Shown here: positions 22,965 through 36,299 of the stretch, in pieces | Layout: the number at the start of each line of letters is the position of its first letter | How positions within the stretch are numbered: position 1 is the stretch's first letter | From: Paracentrotus lividus | Lineage: Eukaryota > Echinodermata > Echinoidea > Camarodonta > Echinidae | Assembly (NCBI GenBank): GCA_940671915.1 | Contig: CALNVZ010000174.1 | Span: forward strand, 3,775,883 to 3,839,882 | Direction of reading: 5' to 3' | Length of the DNA stretch: 64,000 nt | Notes under the pieces: model-generated | The model's input: the letters and a program-made list of their open reading frames with translations, nothing else | The model's database searches: none | Told to the model about the DNA's origin: nothing | Made by a program: the position numbers and the translations under genes

Positions 22965-23180
22965 GATAATAGCGCATTTGTATAGCGCCATCTGTCTAGT
23001 TAAACTATTCCGAGGCGCATTGTAAAACAAGATGAAAGTGTTGAACGACATACATCATACATGTAGTTACAAACACATTCTCTTAATAAAAACAGAAAAG
23101 AGGGACAGCCTGTGGAGGCGCACACTCCAAATCTGCCATGTCAAAGTAAAAGAGGAAAGGATTGTCAATGCCAAACGCAC
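22965..23180 (+). repeat. Dispersed interspersed repeat with TAGCGCC...GGCGCA hairpin motif
   Basis: AATGATAATAGCGCATTTGT then ATAGCGCC, a short spacer, and GAGGCGCATTGTAAAACAAG form a motif that I recognise as common in marine invertebrate genomes, often at the ends of SINE- or LINE-like repeats. A downstream portion (to about 23180) has GGAGGCGCACACTCC. Family assignment is from memory of the pattern and cannot be checked here. Confidence 0.4.
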
Positions 23181-23241
23181 AGACAGTAAAAAACAATATA
23201 TATTTTGATAATTATATAAAGAACTACAATTTACAATATAA

Positions 23242-23265
23242 TACAATATTAATATTAATATTGTA
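23242..23265. repeat. 24-bp perfect AT palindrome
   Basis: The 24 bases starting TACAATATTAAT are their own reverse complement. They lie in a longer region of alternating ATATTAATATTG and GTATTGTATTAGTATTG repeats, so slippage within AT-rich simple sequence is the likely origin. Confidence 0.85.
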
Positions 23266-24273
23266 GTTAGTATTGTATTAGTATTGTGCTTAAAGTAGCG
23301 TTATGTCTAAATGAAGGTTAGCATTGAGTATAGTGCTAGGAAACTAGGATGTTTTTTTTAATTTTTTTTTTATTTTATCCATCCACACAGAAAACAACCA
23401 AATATTTAAAGGGAAACAATCAGTCTGATCCACAAAATTGAATCATATTTGAGTTATTTGGTATTAAGGATAAATGCTTTTCCAAAGGGCACATCTTTTA
23501 AACAATTGGTTAAACTTCCATTAATACACCGACTGAACCCTCAGACCTTGTGACTGCTGGTATTTAACACAAAATTAATGAAAGATAAACAAGGGTTCAT
23601 TTTTTAATGATATATTTATCATGAGGGTAATATTTGTAGAGGTATGTCATTGTTTCATCAGTGTGCCCGCTTTCTCAAAATCTTTCAAGCTTTCCAGTGT
23701 GGAACAGGTTTCATTCTCTTAAACAGTCAAGTGTTTTCCTGTTTTGAGGCATTTGCTATTAAAATGTGAGATAACTTAATTTAGGACTGTCAAGGATTCA
23801 GATGAAAATGCCATCTTTTCCAGACTATCTGTCACATGCACTCAATGGTATTGCAGTGTGCAGGGAATCAGATTGGTTTCCCAAATGGTATTTCAATTGT
23901 TGAATTTGCGAAGATCTGCCTTTTCTTCTGAGATGGTTACAGGTTTCTTATTTAACCTTTTGTAACGTAATTCACCAATTTATGTCTGGCTCTGCGAAGA
24001 CAGTGAACTGCAAGTATATCGGCCACTTGTTTCTTGGGGAATATCAAGGGTTTTTGTTGGAATAGTCGAAGGGGGGGGGGGTTCAATCAACTTTTGTTTT
24101 ATTTGGGGTAGGTAGAAAGAGATAAATTGATAGAGACAATTACAGAGAAAGACAAAAGGATAGAAACGATAAGGTAAGGGATAGAGAAATAGAAAGGAAA
24201 AACAAGAGAAAGGGAAAGGAAATAATGGAGGTTAATTTTGAATCCTCATTGTATTTGCTTTGCAATCTAAGCA

Positions 24274-24370
24274 TCAACCCAGTGAGGACTAAGGCTGGAT
24301 ATATTTCGCTTGATGTCTACGGGAAATGTGTGTAAAGGCCAAATCAGCTTGTCTCCAACAGGTCAACTAG
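24274..24370 (+). repeat. Dispersed repeat family R1, copy 2
   Basis: Collinear with 5239-5335 in the same orientation, with shared blocks GATGTCTA, GGGAAATGTGT, CAAATCAGC and TCTCCAACAGG. Similarity fades beyond about 24370. Confidence 0.55.
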
Positions 24371-25777
24371 TTGAAATTCTAGTGTCCAGCTACTGGATCG
24401 AGCAGATTTTATAAGATACTTTCAACTAATTAGCAGCATGTAATAAAAACTGAAAACATACATGAAGCTATGTAAGAAGTTTCTCATTTATTGCAAAAAT
24501 TAGATTAGAATTTAGACCTCGTCGACACATCCACTCAAATTGATAATGCCATATTGCCCAACAAAGGTGTCGGTAGACATCAAAATTGTCGTCCGTGTAA
24601 TCGTAATAACTTTATATTTACTGCAAATTTGCAATCATCAAGGCCAGCCCACATTGTTATGATGTGTATCCTTTAATTTCAGGTTCCATGTATGTCTGCA
24701 TTGTCTGGTATAATATAGTTGTCAGTGTATGCTTCAGTTGTAAATTCATGAATTGATTTAAATCATTTTCTCACTAAGAGATAATGATTTGAGTAACTGA
24801 GCACTACATATATTGTGTATGTTTAAATGTTTTCTTTAATGTGTATAAATGAGTCCTTTCAATATCAATATTTGCTTATACAAGGGATTACTCAATGCAG
24901 TTTGATATACATGTTGCTTGTTATTAGTATGATTATTTTGATTACAATTAGCATGATAATTTCATATTGCCAGGAACACATGAAAAATTACCAAAAACAA
25001 ACTAAACTGTTCTAAATCAGAACATTCAATGTTTTTAATTTTGTTTTATAAGTCTTTAATAAGACATAAGTATAATGCCCAGTTCTTTGAATTTATTTTT
25101 CATTGTGTTTTGTATATACTGGTACCATGCCATCTTATATTGTGCTTTTCATTGTTGTTGTTTTTTTAACTATGCAATTTTTAACTATGTTATCTTTCAA
25201 CCCCCAATTTACGTCAAACATTTCTAAACCAAATAATTACTGAACTAGAACTGTCTTAACAATTTCCATTCCTCTTCTCTTAAATGTCACATTGACATGA
25301 TGGTTTTAGGCAAATCTCATTTCTACTTGATTAAGCTTCTTTAAGGTGACACTTGGCCCGATTATTACTTCATTCTATTAATCAAAAAGAGGATGACTTT
25401 ATTCCTGATGACTGCAGGATAGGGGACATATTTTGTGATTGATTTCTTTGTGATTTATGTTTTGTGATTTGACCTATACTAATTCTGTCTGAGACTAAGT
25501 AAAATTAATCATATAAGATAACTACATATATTTCCCCTTCTTCTGAGTTGACTTACTTCAAGCAGTGAGTGACATTTTTTTAAATACTAGTTTCCCTTAA
25601 CCCATTTCTTTTAAAATTAAATTTCTAACAAGAAATTTGATACTTAAGTTTCTGAGAGGCACACAAAACAATAGTTGTTTTTTTTTTTGTCTTTAGATTA
25701 CTTTTTTAAAGATTATTCTCCTTGTTTTTTATTGCTTCCATTCTGTGATATTGTTTTAAACTTTCTTTTAATTACAG

Positions 25778-26162
25778 GTTTTCTGTTGGCCATCTGAAAT
25801 GAACTATGACGTTACTGATACGAAGCAGCTTTTGTGAATTCAAGTGATTATCTGTCGGAGTTGAGTGTGCAAAGGAAATCTATTCTTTTAAAGAGAACAA
25901 GTTGTGGGTAAGGACAAAGTTGTAGAAACTGAACATAGCGACTGTTTTCCACCTGTGGACTCTTTGCGTTGCCTGTTGGGAAATTACATAGCAATCAGGG
26001 CCTCAAGACTTGCAGCTTGCCTTGATGGCCGGCAGGTGAAAGTGTGTGTTGCTGCAACTGGATGACTAGCAAGCTGTGGCCAGGAACAGAGAGGAAACAT
26101 GGTATCCAACATGTTGATGCTGCTGATGAGTTGCTGTTTGTTGCATGGAACACATTCACAAG
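25778..26162 (+). other. Candidate exon: 5' untranslated stretch plus start of a secreted-protein gene
   Basis: A pyrimidine-rich tract ending TTTTAATTACAG (acceptor AG at 25776-25777) precedes GC-balanced, non-repetitive sequence of 385 bases. The end is CACAAG followed by GTAAGA (donor GT at 26163-26164). The first 321 bases contain stops in all forward frames and small upstream open frames, for example an ATG at 25800 that stops after 12 codons, as expected for 5' untranslated sequence. An internal GTAAGG at 25908 is an alternative donor that would split this into two exons. A further non-coding exon must lie upstream if the acceptor is used; I cannot place it. Confidence 0.5.
26099..26162 (+). 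CDS. First coding exon, signal peptide of an unidentified secreted or membrane protein (partial)
   Basis: The ATG at 26099 has A at -3 and G at +4, a strong animal initiation context. The next 20 codons give a short polar start (MVSN), a hydrophobic core (MLMLLMSCCLL) and a small polar end (HGTHSQ), the classic layout of a secretory signal peptide, with likely cleavage after the THS or nearby. The exon ends one base into a codon (phase 1) at a GTAAGA donor; phase-1 introns directly after signal peptides are common in genes for extracellular modular proteins. I chose this ATG over internal methionines because of context and position. Read-through into the intron stays open to 26293, but that part is AT-rich and looks intronic. 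The mature protein cannot be named: no downstream exon was identified in the remaining 38 kb. Confidence 0.55.
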
Positions 26163-27081
26163 GTAAGACAAAACTTTTTGTGATTTTCTTATATTCTGAG
26201 AGCCGAAGGATGTTGATTCATACTTTTATTCCAAAACATTATTTCCATTTTTGCCAATGTGAGATATTATTGATTGAATTTGCTAGAATATGAAGAAAAC
26301 AATAGAAACTTATGATTTATTTATTTTTAAAATATAATCTACATACACCATAATCTGAGATTAAAAAGGAATTTGGAAATTTATTATTTGTACTATTATG
26401 TAGTATTGGCAATATCTGGAAAATATCAAAATTGGTGATTGACTTGTTTTGAGATAAAGCTCTTCATATATATCTCTTTACACACAGTTCTATCTGGCTC
26501 CTAGAAGGCACTGTGTACAATTGTTTTAATTTCTTTACATAGTGATGTATGAATGATATACAATGTTACTCTTCAACAATGAGATCAAGAGAGAAATTGA
26601 GAAAGAGTGCTAGAGAGAAGGAGGTGTGCAATTTTTTTCAAGTCAAGCGGTCACAATCATGTCAGAGTCTAAGGAATTATAAGAGTTGGAAGCCACTAGA
26701 TGTCTTCTATAGGATATATACTTACAAACTCATCCTTGACCAGTTGAGACCATGCCATTGCAGAAAGTAGGATAGGGCTGGAGGGGAAAATAATCTCATC
26801 TGAAAAAGCAAGGAAAAAATATAACTGAATAAGACAGAATGAGAGCATAGTAATAGTCAGGAAATTTGGAAAGGCCTAGAAATCACAAGCTTAAGAAGTT
26901 TAACAGATTGCTCTTATTTTTGTGGCCCCAAATAGTGTTTTGACCTGATATGGGAAGGACCTGTAAGCAGAATTCAAGAACTAGGTAGCTGACCTGTAGC
27001 TGTAGTTACAACTGTATGGTTAGTAATTTTTACGGGGGTGTGGAATTGGGGAACCTAACCTAACCGTTGTGAGAGATAATA

Positions 27082-27089
<8 letters not shown>

Positions 27090-27113
<24 letters not shown>

Positions 27114-27299
27114 GGGAAGAGAGAGTAGAAAGAGAGAGTAAGAGAATATAGACGTTGAAAAATTATACCATGGAAAGTGAAAAGATGGGATTCAGTTCTC
27201 CCTTGCAATAGATTTATGTAGACTGCATTAGTTTGCAAGAAAAATAACAGGTTAAAATAACAATGGAATTTAAACAGAGAGAGAGAGAGAGAGAGAGAG
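27090..27299 (+). repeat. Two GA microsatellites in a purine-rich tract
   Basis: Uninterrupted GA runs occupy about 27090-27112 and 27275-27299, with AGAGAGAGTAAGAGA-type sequence between 27113 and 27150. The minus-strand frame at 27020-27355 is their serine/leucine-rich translation. Confidence 0.9.
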
Positions 27300-28540
27300 T
27301 GTGTATATTTTGAAAGCTTTTTTCCGGGAGAGCAGACAGATATATTCACAGACACTACTCTTGGCTTAAGTGGGATATATATCAGTTCTTTAAAGTAAGA
27401 TCAATCAAAGCCGAAAGTGACCCAAGACCCCAAAACACAAATAAGAACGATGGTTGACCGTCACTTTGAGAGTAATGAATGGATGGGGTCAAGCAAGTCT
27501 GATGCGAAGGTTGGTCTCTGACGTACCCATCTCACCGAATTTGTCAATGGCCAGGAAATTAGCTGGCCCATATTTGGGAATGAAGGGGACAAGGTTGTAG
27601 TTAAATACATTAACTGCTAGCGAAGAATAAGTTTGTTCCTATAGGCTTTAAAATAAAGTATAATTGATGGGCATAACAGGCATGTTCAGAACAGAAAGGG
27701 CTTAACTCACTACCCCTACCAGTGATAGGCCTACATAAAGTAAAAGATAAATGACTGAATGACTCATTGGTGTTTTTATAACTTTGTAAGAGCTGATGGA
27801 AAATATTGTTAATTTTATAATCCAGGAAATTTATCTCAGTGTTACCCAGTACCATACATCATATTCATATTTGAAGATTTATTCTGATTGAAACATTTTT
27901 GTTGTGGTCTGTTTTTACACTCATCTGTAATCAATACCCCAGAGGTAAAACAGCAAAATGTCAGAAAATTGTTATACTGAATGTTTGCAGCTTTAGTAAC
28001 ATATTCAATAATGCATTACTGCCTACGCAACTTTAAAAAAATTGTATACAAGCAGAAATTAATTTGATTTTGCAACCATGTATGTTTTCCTTTATATAGT
28101 AGAAAACCAGTAATATGACATTACATATCACTTTATCAGAGTGAAAACAGAATGAAAAAAGTTTCCACTTTAAAGATCTGTACCCTGTATGGGGTTTTCC
28201 AATTCTTTTCTTGTCCAAATTGGTAATGGCTCTTTGCTCAAAGAGAAACAAAATCATATATCCATGACAGAGAATTACACAAAGGTATTTTTTATTTTTT
28301 TGATAAATTGGCAATATCTGTTTTTCAAGAGAGACATAGATATATGTAACCTCGACGATGAGAAGTGACAATTTGGATAGTAACGGCTGACTAATCATAT
28401 TTGACAAGTGCATTAACGAGAGCTACTGGTGATTGGACCATAATATAGAAATATCGATAGAGAATGTGAAAATCAATTTGGTGCTGGGCTTGTTTTATTC
28501 TGACATTTAGTAAGGTGTTTCACCTCCCTCTCTCTTAGTC

Positions 28541-29190
28541 ATGCCTGCCTATAGCTTGTCTTTTTGTATTGATCTCCTTTTTTTTCTTTTTTCTTTTTTT
28601 GTTGCTTTTCTCTCTTTTTATCCCACTTTTTCTTATTCTCTCTCTTTCTCTTTCCTTTTCTTTCTTTATAGTAATAATAAAATATTTATCCTAATCACTT
28701 TACCAATTGTAAATCAGAGAAAAGCACTATGTAGTGTACTAACCACTGTTATCTATCGTAAATTTTCTCTCTGTTTCCATTTTCTTTCGCTCTTTTTTTC
28801 CCTACCTCAGGCACAATTATCTTCTCTTTATGGTATTTTTTTTTTCTCTCTCTCTCTCTCCTTTTCTCTGAATTATATTAATTTTCTGGAATATTTAGCT
28901 GATTTATATTGTTTTGACCCCTGTCTCTTTATCTCTAGCTTTCCAGAATCTATTCCCTTACTCTCTCATCTCCTTCTACTGCATTTATCTTGGACTCTTG
29001 TTCAATCTCTCCCTCCCCCCTTCTATCTCTCTCTCTCTCTCTCTCTCTCATTTGTCTCCTTCTTTCACTCTTTCTTCCTCTCTTTCCGCATTTCTTGTGA
29101 TCTGTCTCCTCTTTTAGACTTGAGCCTACTCTTCACCCCCTTCTTTCTCTCTCTTTCTATCTCTCTCTTTCTCTCTCTATCTCTCTAGTG
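28541..29190 (+). repeat. 650-bp pyrimidine-rich tract
   Basis: The plus strand is dominated by C and T, with CT runs at about 28846-28860, 29027-29050 and 29141-29185 and many TTTTTCTTTT blocks. The 215-codon forward frame across it, the longest in the window, is almost entirely S, L, F and P and is a composition artefact. Mirror-like polypyrimidine DNA of this length can form triplex structures; that is inference. Confidence 0.85.
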
Positions 29191-32100
29191 CTCCTTTTAT
29201 TGATTCCTCCACTGGAGTATCTACATCGATTGACTGACAAACGATAATTGTGTGCTCTCTTCAGCATTCCCCACTTGTATACTGTAAACATGCCATTACG
29301 TGATCCACTCTGTCAAATAGCTCTTTGTGTCAGTGTATGTGGTAAGGGTTTAAAGCTAAAGCATCAACGCTACGTAATTGAAAAGAGTGCTCAAAATGCA
29401 CCTTAAAGGTACATTTTATATATCCAGTTAATTTAAGAGGTGCTTATTATCATGCTTGTATAATATGATCTATATAATAAAAAGAGTCTCAAAGGCCCAA
29501 ATCAGTATTTGTAGTTTAAATGTGAACATATTTTAAGGCATTGTTAAACTTAAGAAAAAGAATAATTGTGGATTGGCTCTAAAAATAAACACTTTATTTG
29601 GGTAATGAATTCAAGGTGAAGTTACAACAACCTATATTCTCAGCAGACTGATAAACCATATTTTTGTGAATAAGAGTCGAACAGTAACTTTCATCACCAT
29701 TATCTGCTGAAACTAGAATTGCATAACTTTTATCCATGACCAACAGAAGATATAATGCACACATATCTCATACCATGAGCTTTGAATGGAACATGAATAT
29801 ATAAAGAGCTTGTTAGTTTAACCCATTAACTACAAAATTGTCTCATTCCTATACACTTAGTGCATAAACCGTCAACTGGCTGACTGCCTTTGGAAGTAAA
29901 CATAATTTCCACAAAGTCAAGAAACAACCAATCAATGTGTCATACTTACTTTTCGTTTCTAGGGGGAAATATTCCCGCCATTTAAAGCAAACTCCTGTGT
30001 CTCTATTCGAAGATTAGGTTTGACAGAGAAAGTGTCTTTTTAGATTCAGAAGGGCATTACCTCAATGTACACGTATTATAGTAGACGATCTTTTGGCTCT
30101 CATAAGACAAATTGACGGTTGTTTGCAGTTTGAGTTTACTCCTCGTCTGGTGTCGCCTGTAATTTTCACATTTGACGGAGTCAACTGAGTTAGATGACTC
30201 TTTGTCTACACGAATGACCGGTAACTAATAGAGAAGCAAAAATGAAATTTACCCAGATATTGGTATTAGTGGTGTATTATGAGATGACAATACCTAACAA
30301 GCCTTTACCCCCCCCCCCCCCACCCATCCATTTCTTGCATTCTATTTCTACCCCCACTCTATCTCTTCCTTTCTCTCAGGCCCCTATATATTCTCTTGTG
30401 CGTAAATTAATCATAAGGCATCTCCATTTATTTTGATCTTTTTCTAAATCTAACCATCAATCTATCTTCCTTTATGCATCCATGGTTGCTTTGATTACCT
30501 TTGAATGTCCGACAATTAGGCCTCGCTAATCTTAGATTTAGATCTTTATTAAAGTTCTTCAAAATAATTCAGTATACTTTCCTCATATTCTTAATATTGA
30601 TCTCACACTCTCTGTGCCTTCATCATATCATATCTCTGTAGATGCATTTTTTGCTGATGGCAATTTAAGGTGTAAGCTGTATTTAAAAAAAAAAAATGAA
30701 TTAATACATTTTAGCGCTCAGCTAATGACATTAATTTCTTGTAAATATTAAGAAATGCAATCACTGCACCAACGACAATCTTACCGATCTTTAATGTCAC
30801 ACATACCTTTGCCTTGCTATTGATAGAAGAACAAATGCATAACAGCCACTTGCTGCTTTTCTCTGCCACTTAAATACCACTCAAATTTCTGATTAAAACA
30901 ATCAATCTCAAATTACATACCTCAACCAATTAAATATGACAAAAGATGCTGAGCAAACCCCACTTAATGAATATTTCCCCCGCTTGTCTATCCGAAGATC
31001 CCAAATCATTTCAAGCAATATTATGAGTCAGATTAAGACATTTTATGAATAATTTCTTATCCATACGTACCTTTAGGCTAGGTGCTGTCAAATATAATAT
31101 GATGACAGTGATAATTGAAATGGTTTGTGAATATGAGACCATAATCTCTACTTTTATTGGGGGTTCAACGACACACTGGACAATCAACTATTCTGTGGAG
31201 CAATAAAGAATTACGAGCATTATCTCCTCGTGTCTAATTACAGACACAAAAGCTTCTATTTGTAGATTGAGAAGGGTTGGCTGTCGTGAGGGGGTGCTAT
31301 AAATTGTTATCTCTGCTTCGTTGTGTCTTATTTCCGGTTTCTGATTTCATGATTGAAATGGTTTAGAATGATAAAACAAATAGTTTCTGCTCCTCCTGAA
31401 TCTGACATACCTTCAAGAACAAGGGCTTGTTGAATTACAGTTACTGATGCTATGTGTAGTATGAGAAAGGGAGGAAGTCGTAAGGGGTATTAATATTTTT
31501 TATCTATGTATTTGCTTCTTTTGTAACTGATCCTGAATTTCAGGGAGTATTGTCAAAATTATTACAAAAAGTTTTTGTGTTTAGCACATTACACTTAAAG
31601 AGTTGAACTACATGTTGAAAAAATATTTTCTAGGGTTTTACAGATTCAATACAATATTGTAACTTTTTAATGAAATAGGTTTAATGAACCCATTTAAAAA
31701 GAAATGAAACTCTAATCTTGAAAAAAAATCTGTTAGATCAAATCTTAATGTACCATGTCTCATGTTCGTACCATGTCTCATGTTCAGACCATTATGGCCT
31801 CTAGCTTGATATAAATCCAGATCCATTATCCATTTAAAAGCATTCCATTAAAAGCATTTCAAATCATTCTTGAATCAGTTAATGTAAAAATAATCTTATC
31901 AGCTCAAATTCTAACATCTCAATGAATATCTTAAAATTGAGTAGGAATGTTTAATTATTAATATAAAAAAGCCAGGAAGATGCTAAAGACATGTTAAAAT
32001 ATATATTGGATTACACCCCTTTTTATCTTATCAGAGGAAATGTTATATCCATAGATTGTGCATTCCGAAATTTTGTTTAAGCAAACACATATACATGATA

Positions 32101-34433
32101 ATAAAAAATATCTTGTAATTCAAGAAGGGATTTTCATACTTTCATTCTTAGGTGACAAAGATAAAAGCCTGTAGTGTAGGGTGTTATTCTTAGGTAATAT
32201 AACACAGTGTTATGAATTTGTTTGCATTATGTCATGTCTGGTACTTCCCGAATATCAACCAAAATGAAAACAGCTTTAAAAAATCAATTTTCTCTTGTAT
32301 CTTAAACATGATCTGCAATTGTTTGAATAAAAAATTTTGTGACTCTATCAAATAAGGCTCACATTTTCCTATCAGGGTTTTCCCCTTGATACTGGCCAGC
32401 TTTCACACTTTGACTGCTGACCGCGTTACATGGTTACCTCATGGTGTCTCACAGATATTGGTATGGCAATATGTTAAGCCAACAGCAGTCAAGTGGTTAA
32501 AAAGGTTAAAGTTGTACAGGATCTCCCCTGCAAAGGTACTAGTAAAATGCAAAAGTGATGTCATAATCGGGCATTTAATCTGTGTGTAATCTGTTTCATG
32601 ATCTTTTGGATTGGTGTATTTTGAACAATTTCCTTTCGAAAGGTAGAGGATTACTGTAAATCCATGCCATGTATATGTGTACTTTATTTGGAATGGCATT
32701 AATCTGCATTTGCCGCTCACTATCCGGGTGTACCTAACTTCATATCTACTGCTGATGCTACATACATCTAGCATGATAACCATACTCAATTTGAGTGATA
32801 CGTTCTACTTCTGATACACCTGTTATTTATATTGCTCTTATTGAACCTTTTATAATTATCCTACTTCTACTATTTCTACTCATTGTACTGCCTTTACTTC
32901 ATTAACTCTCTCTATAACTCCAATTTCTATCCCTATTAAACTACTAACAAGCATCATAACAAATCAGTACTCCTTCTATTGTTTCGTATAGATAACATTA
33001 TGATTTCACTGTTATTATTCTTATTAGTTTTTCTTGTGAAATTAGCTAATTTTGTACTTCTTCCAACATGACTGTACCCCTTGGTTGCCCTATCCTAACC
33101 CCTCCTGGCCATCAGGTTCTTAGAAACTGGGTGCACGTGCATGTACATTTCCAGCACTCCATTGATCCACATAGGCTAGCCAACCCACATTACATGCCAA
33201 CCCCATATCTAACCTGACTAGCATAAAGTGTTCTAGATAAATAAATAAACAGATGCGTTTGTTGTAAATAACACCCCCTATACCCAACCCATAGTCGCCG
33301 CTATACACAACCGTACGACCTTCGTGGCCCGTACCCGTAACTGAGCTGGGTTTAACTTGATTACGGCTATCTATAGTTGCCTCATTTTCACTAGCCGACA
33401 GAAACAGGGTTCATTTACCAAGCTACCGGCTTCTTTTCGCTCGCAATTAAACTTGGCCCTTCTTATTTACTGCTATACTAGTACTCTCATCCAAACCCAT
33501 GCTACATACCCTTATAAGCTGCCATTGTATAATGAATGAATGTTTATAAATGCATTGCAACCATCATACAAAAGCTGCATTATCAAGAAAAGTAAAGGTC
33601 TATCTAAAAAAATATGTTCCCTTATTTAAAACAATGATGTACATAATTTTAAATTGCATACTTTACAATTACAAGTTTACTTTAGAAAACAGTAGTGCAA
33701 CTACACCAACTGTTTTATTGTCTGAATATACACCTGTACATACAGTCAAGTGAAACTGGTAGAGACTATAGCTTTAGAATTCCATTTTTTAGGCCGTTAA
33801 TCATTATGTGCATTATGAGTTTGTGTCATAAAGATTGCTATTCAATTCGTGTTCACTCTCTCTACAATTTCACAATTTATTACTATGCAAAGGTAACAGA
33901 GTCACTAAAAAGTTAAAGCCCGCATGTCTAAAAAAATTGTATGTGAAAGTGTATGGGGTAAGCAAAAATGAGCAGCGTTCTCTGTGACTTTTATCTTCTT
34001 TGTCGGTGACTACGTATAACCTCAAACAATTATGAAAACTCCCAAATTTTGTTCTTTTAGTCCCTTGTTTTTTTGTTTTTTTTTAACCATGTCTTAACCC
34101 GTTGTAAACTAAGCCCACATATATGCGGGCTGAAGAAACATAGAACATCCCTCTTGTCGATCATTTATTTCACTCTCGATTGCGTAAACATATAAAGACC
34201 TAATATAATTTAAATTATCTGACATTGATCTATTTAAAGCCGTCTTTGTTTCACTTTTAAATGAAAAGAATTTCTTGCAAGCATGCTTGACAATCCTGAT
34301 TCATTCGGCCTTATAAAAAGTTCTCAGTATACAACGGGTTTGTTTGGTGGCTATACCTATTGATATTCTTGAAACCAATGCTAGTCCATTTATTTTTAGG
34401 ATTATTATTAACCAGATATGCCTGACACACTGA

Positions 34434-34489
34434 CTCTAAACCTAACCCTTACCCTAACCTGACTTCACCTAACATAACCCTAAACCTTA
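34434..34489 (+). repeat. Degenerate telomere-like CCTAAC repeats
   Basis: CTAAACCTAACCCTTACCC and AACCTGACTTCACCTAAC and ATAACCCTAAACC variants of the animal telomere unit CCCTAA run for about 55 bp. They may be a short interstitial telomeric remnant or chance simple sequence; they sit between imperfectly inverted GCCTGACACACTGAC and GTCAGCATGTCAGG. Confidence 0.35.
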
Positions 34490-34859
34490 CTGTTTTAAGG
34501 TAGGGGTGTCAGCATGTCAGGTTGTGTCAAAACCCATTAGATATACGAAAATGTATTCTTAAATGTAGGTGCACACTGGGTTAAACTATGTTCAATCCAT
34601 GCATTCTTGAGAGTGTTCTTGTAAACTCGGTGAACCGATTTCTGCCATGAAGATGGTGCTTCCTGAGTAGCGCGAAATAATCAGTCTCAGGTATCGTGGA
34701 TGGTGAAGACGAAGTTTAAAGCGCCATCAGGCAGTGTGTGTGTTATATCATAGAAAGGGTATGTCTGTATGTTAGTACCTTGTCATTGACAGTAACATAT
34801 TCTTCTTTGTAGTACCAATTTGAAGGTGGTGTTGGCTAAGGGACGAGCATGTGGACCCA

Positions 34860-34922
34860 ATTAACCCATAGACTACAAGAACCGTGTGCTTCCTGTACAA
34901 ATCCTATGAGAAAGAAATAATT
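34860..34922 (-). repeat. Dispersed repeat family R2, copy 1
   Basis: Read on the minus strand, the segment ends TAGTCTATGGGTTAA and contains GGAAGCACACGGTTCTTGTAG. It resembles the ends of the segments at 42902-42974 and 51810-51879. A TTAACCCATTAACTAC end at 29819 may be a further remnant. Confidence 0.35.
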
Positions 34923-35062
34923 CAAAAGTCATGGGGTTATGATTGGACAATTTAATTATGAATAGTCTTTTAATAACAAGATCTTGATTTGCAATGCATT
35001 GTGGTATTGTTATATTAAGGTATAAAATGTAGGGTTCTTAGACAATTACCTAGTGGACCACT

Positions 35063-35130
35063 CCCCAGGACAACTACCCCCACCAACAATCTACCAAGTA
35101 ACCCTATTTCTGGGGGTAGTTGTCCTGGGG
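35063..35130. repeat. Hairpin with perfect 20-bp arms
   Basis: CCCCAGGACAACTACCCCCA (35063-35082) is exactly complementary to 35111-35130, with a 28-base loop. Further GTCC/GGAC and GTAGTTGTCC blocks follow to about 35156, so the motif GACAACTACCCC is present three times in alternating orientation. It could be a small MITE end or part of a foldback repeat. Confidence 0.7.
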
Positions 35131-36299
35131 ATGATTGTCCGAGGGGTAGTTGTCCTCATATGAAAATGTAGTTGTGTGAATATGATTCTCTATAATGTTA
35201 TCAATTCTGTATTTATACCAGGGTATTCTAGTATAAAGACTCCTACTGTATATGCTTTTTCTCTCTCATGTGATGGGTCATATCCGTATGAATTAGGACA
35301 CATGAACAAAGCCTGTGAATATAGGATTAGTTACTAATATCTGTAACTTCATACCAACTTGAGTGGTATGAACCTTTAATGTTGGATGCAGTCATAGAAC
35401 AATTGGTTTGCATTTAACTTTCAATGAATATTCTTCGGCCTCTCACGTCTAGAGTCATGAAACTTAATCCACTCAACACAATCAAAATGCATTAGGGAGA
35501 GAGTGAGAGTGAGGGGGGGGGGGGAGGTTGAGAAAAAAATCATGAGAAATATGTAATATGGAACTGATTTTCTGTATTTTGAGTATATTTCAGTACAATG
35601 GCTAGCACCTTTTTGTGTTATGAGTAGAGCTGAAAGTTTTTTCTAGAGGAAATTGCGAAAAAGTTCACAATGTAACATTAAAACAAGAAAAGTATGTCCA
35701 TTGCATTTGTGGATGACCAAAAACCAATTGTGTATTTTTAATTCTATTTTTTTTTACTTATAATTACTCATAAATCTTTAAAAAACATGACCTTACTGAA
35801 GATATGATGTTTTTAATTCCCAGTGACATTCTAAAGGGAATGTAATCTAAAAACTAAGCCAAATTATGCCCGTCTAGCAAGTCTGACAGATAAATCGTGT
35901 AATTTTCATTCTATCCGCCTCTTTAACTTCATAAAGAATATTAGGTGAAGTATTGTCCTTTTCATGATTCCATTTCTTTTCTCATAGACATTCAAAAGAA
36001 CAGGCTAATTGAAATTCCTTTTGAGATTCTCAAACAACAGTGGGTGCTAGCTGGCCCAGAGTCTTTGACAGTTTCTTTCTCCGGCAAATGGAAATCAAGC
36101 CATATTTGATAACAATGCTGGAGATGAATTGGTCACCAGGGACACAGAATGCCTAAAAAGAGAGGATTTTGTGACTGCGTGAGGGCCTTGATTTATACGC
36201 TGTTTTGACAGGTTGTGATATATATGAATCCTTAAGCAATGAGAGCTCGTTATTTATCAAAAAGTGAGCAAACTTTGCACGTTCCGGGACGTGACATTT

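Larger units (their letters stand above)
21829..25777. other. Non-coding, AT-rich stretch upstream of the exon
   Basis: No gene is supported. It includes a dispersed repeat of marine-invertebrate type (22965-23180), an AT palindrome (23242-23265), an 11-base G run (24071-24081) and R1 copy 2 (24274-24370). If the acceptor at 25777 is real, at least the 3' part of this stretch is intron. Confidence 0.5.

Noticed and set aside
28541..29188. Longest forward open frame (215 codons)
   Set aside because: It is the translation of a CT-rich tract, almost all S, L, F and P, with no domain or splice context.
34434..34489. True telomere or chromosome end
   Set aside because: The units are few and degenerate and lie in the middle of the window.
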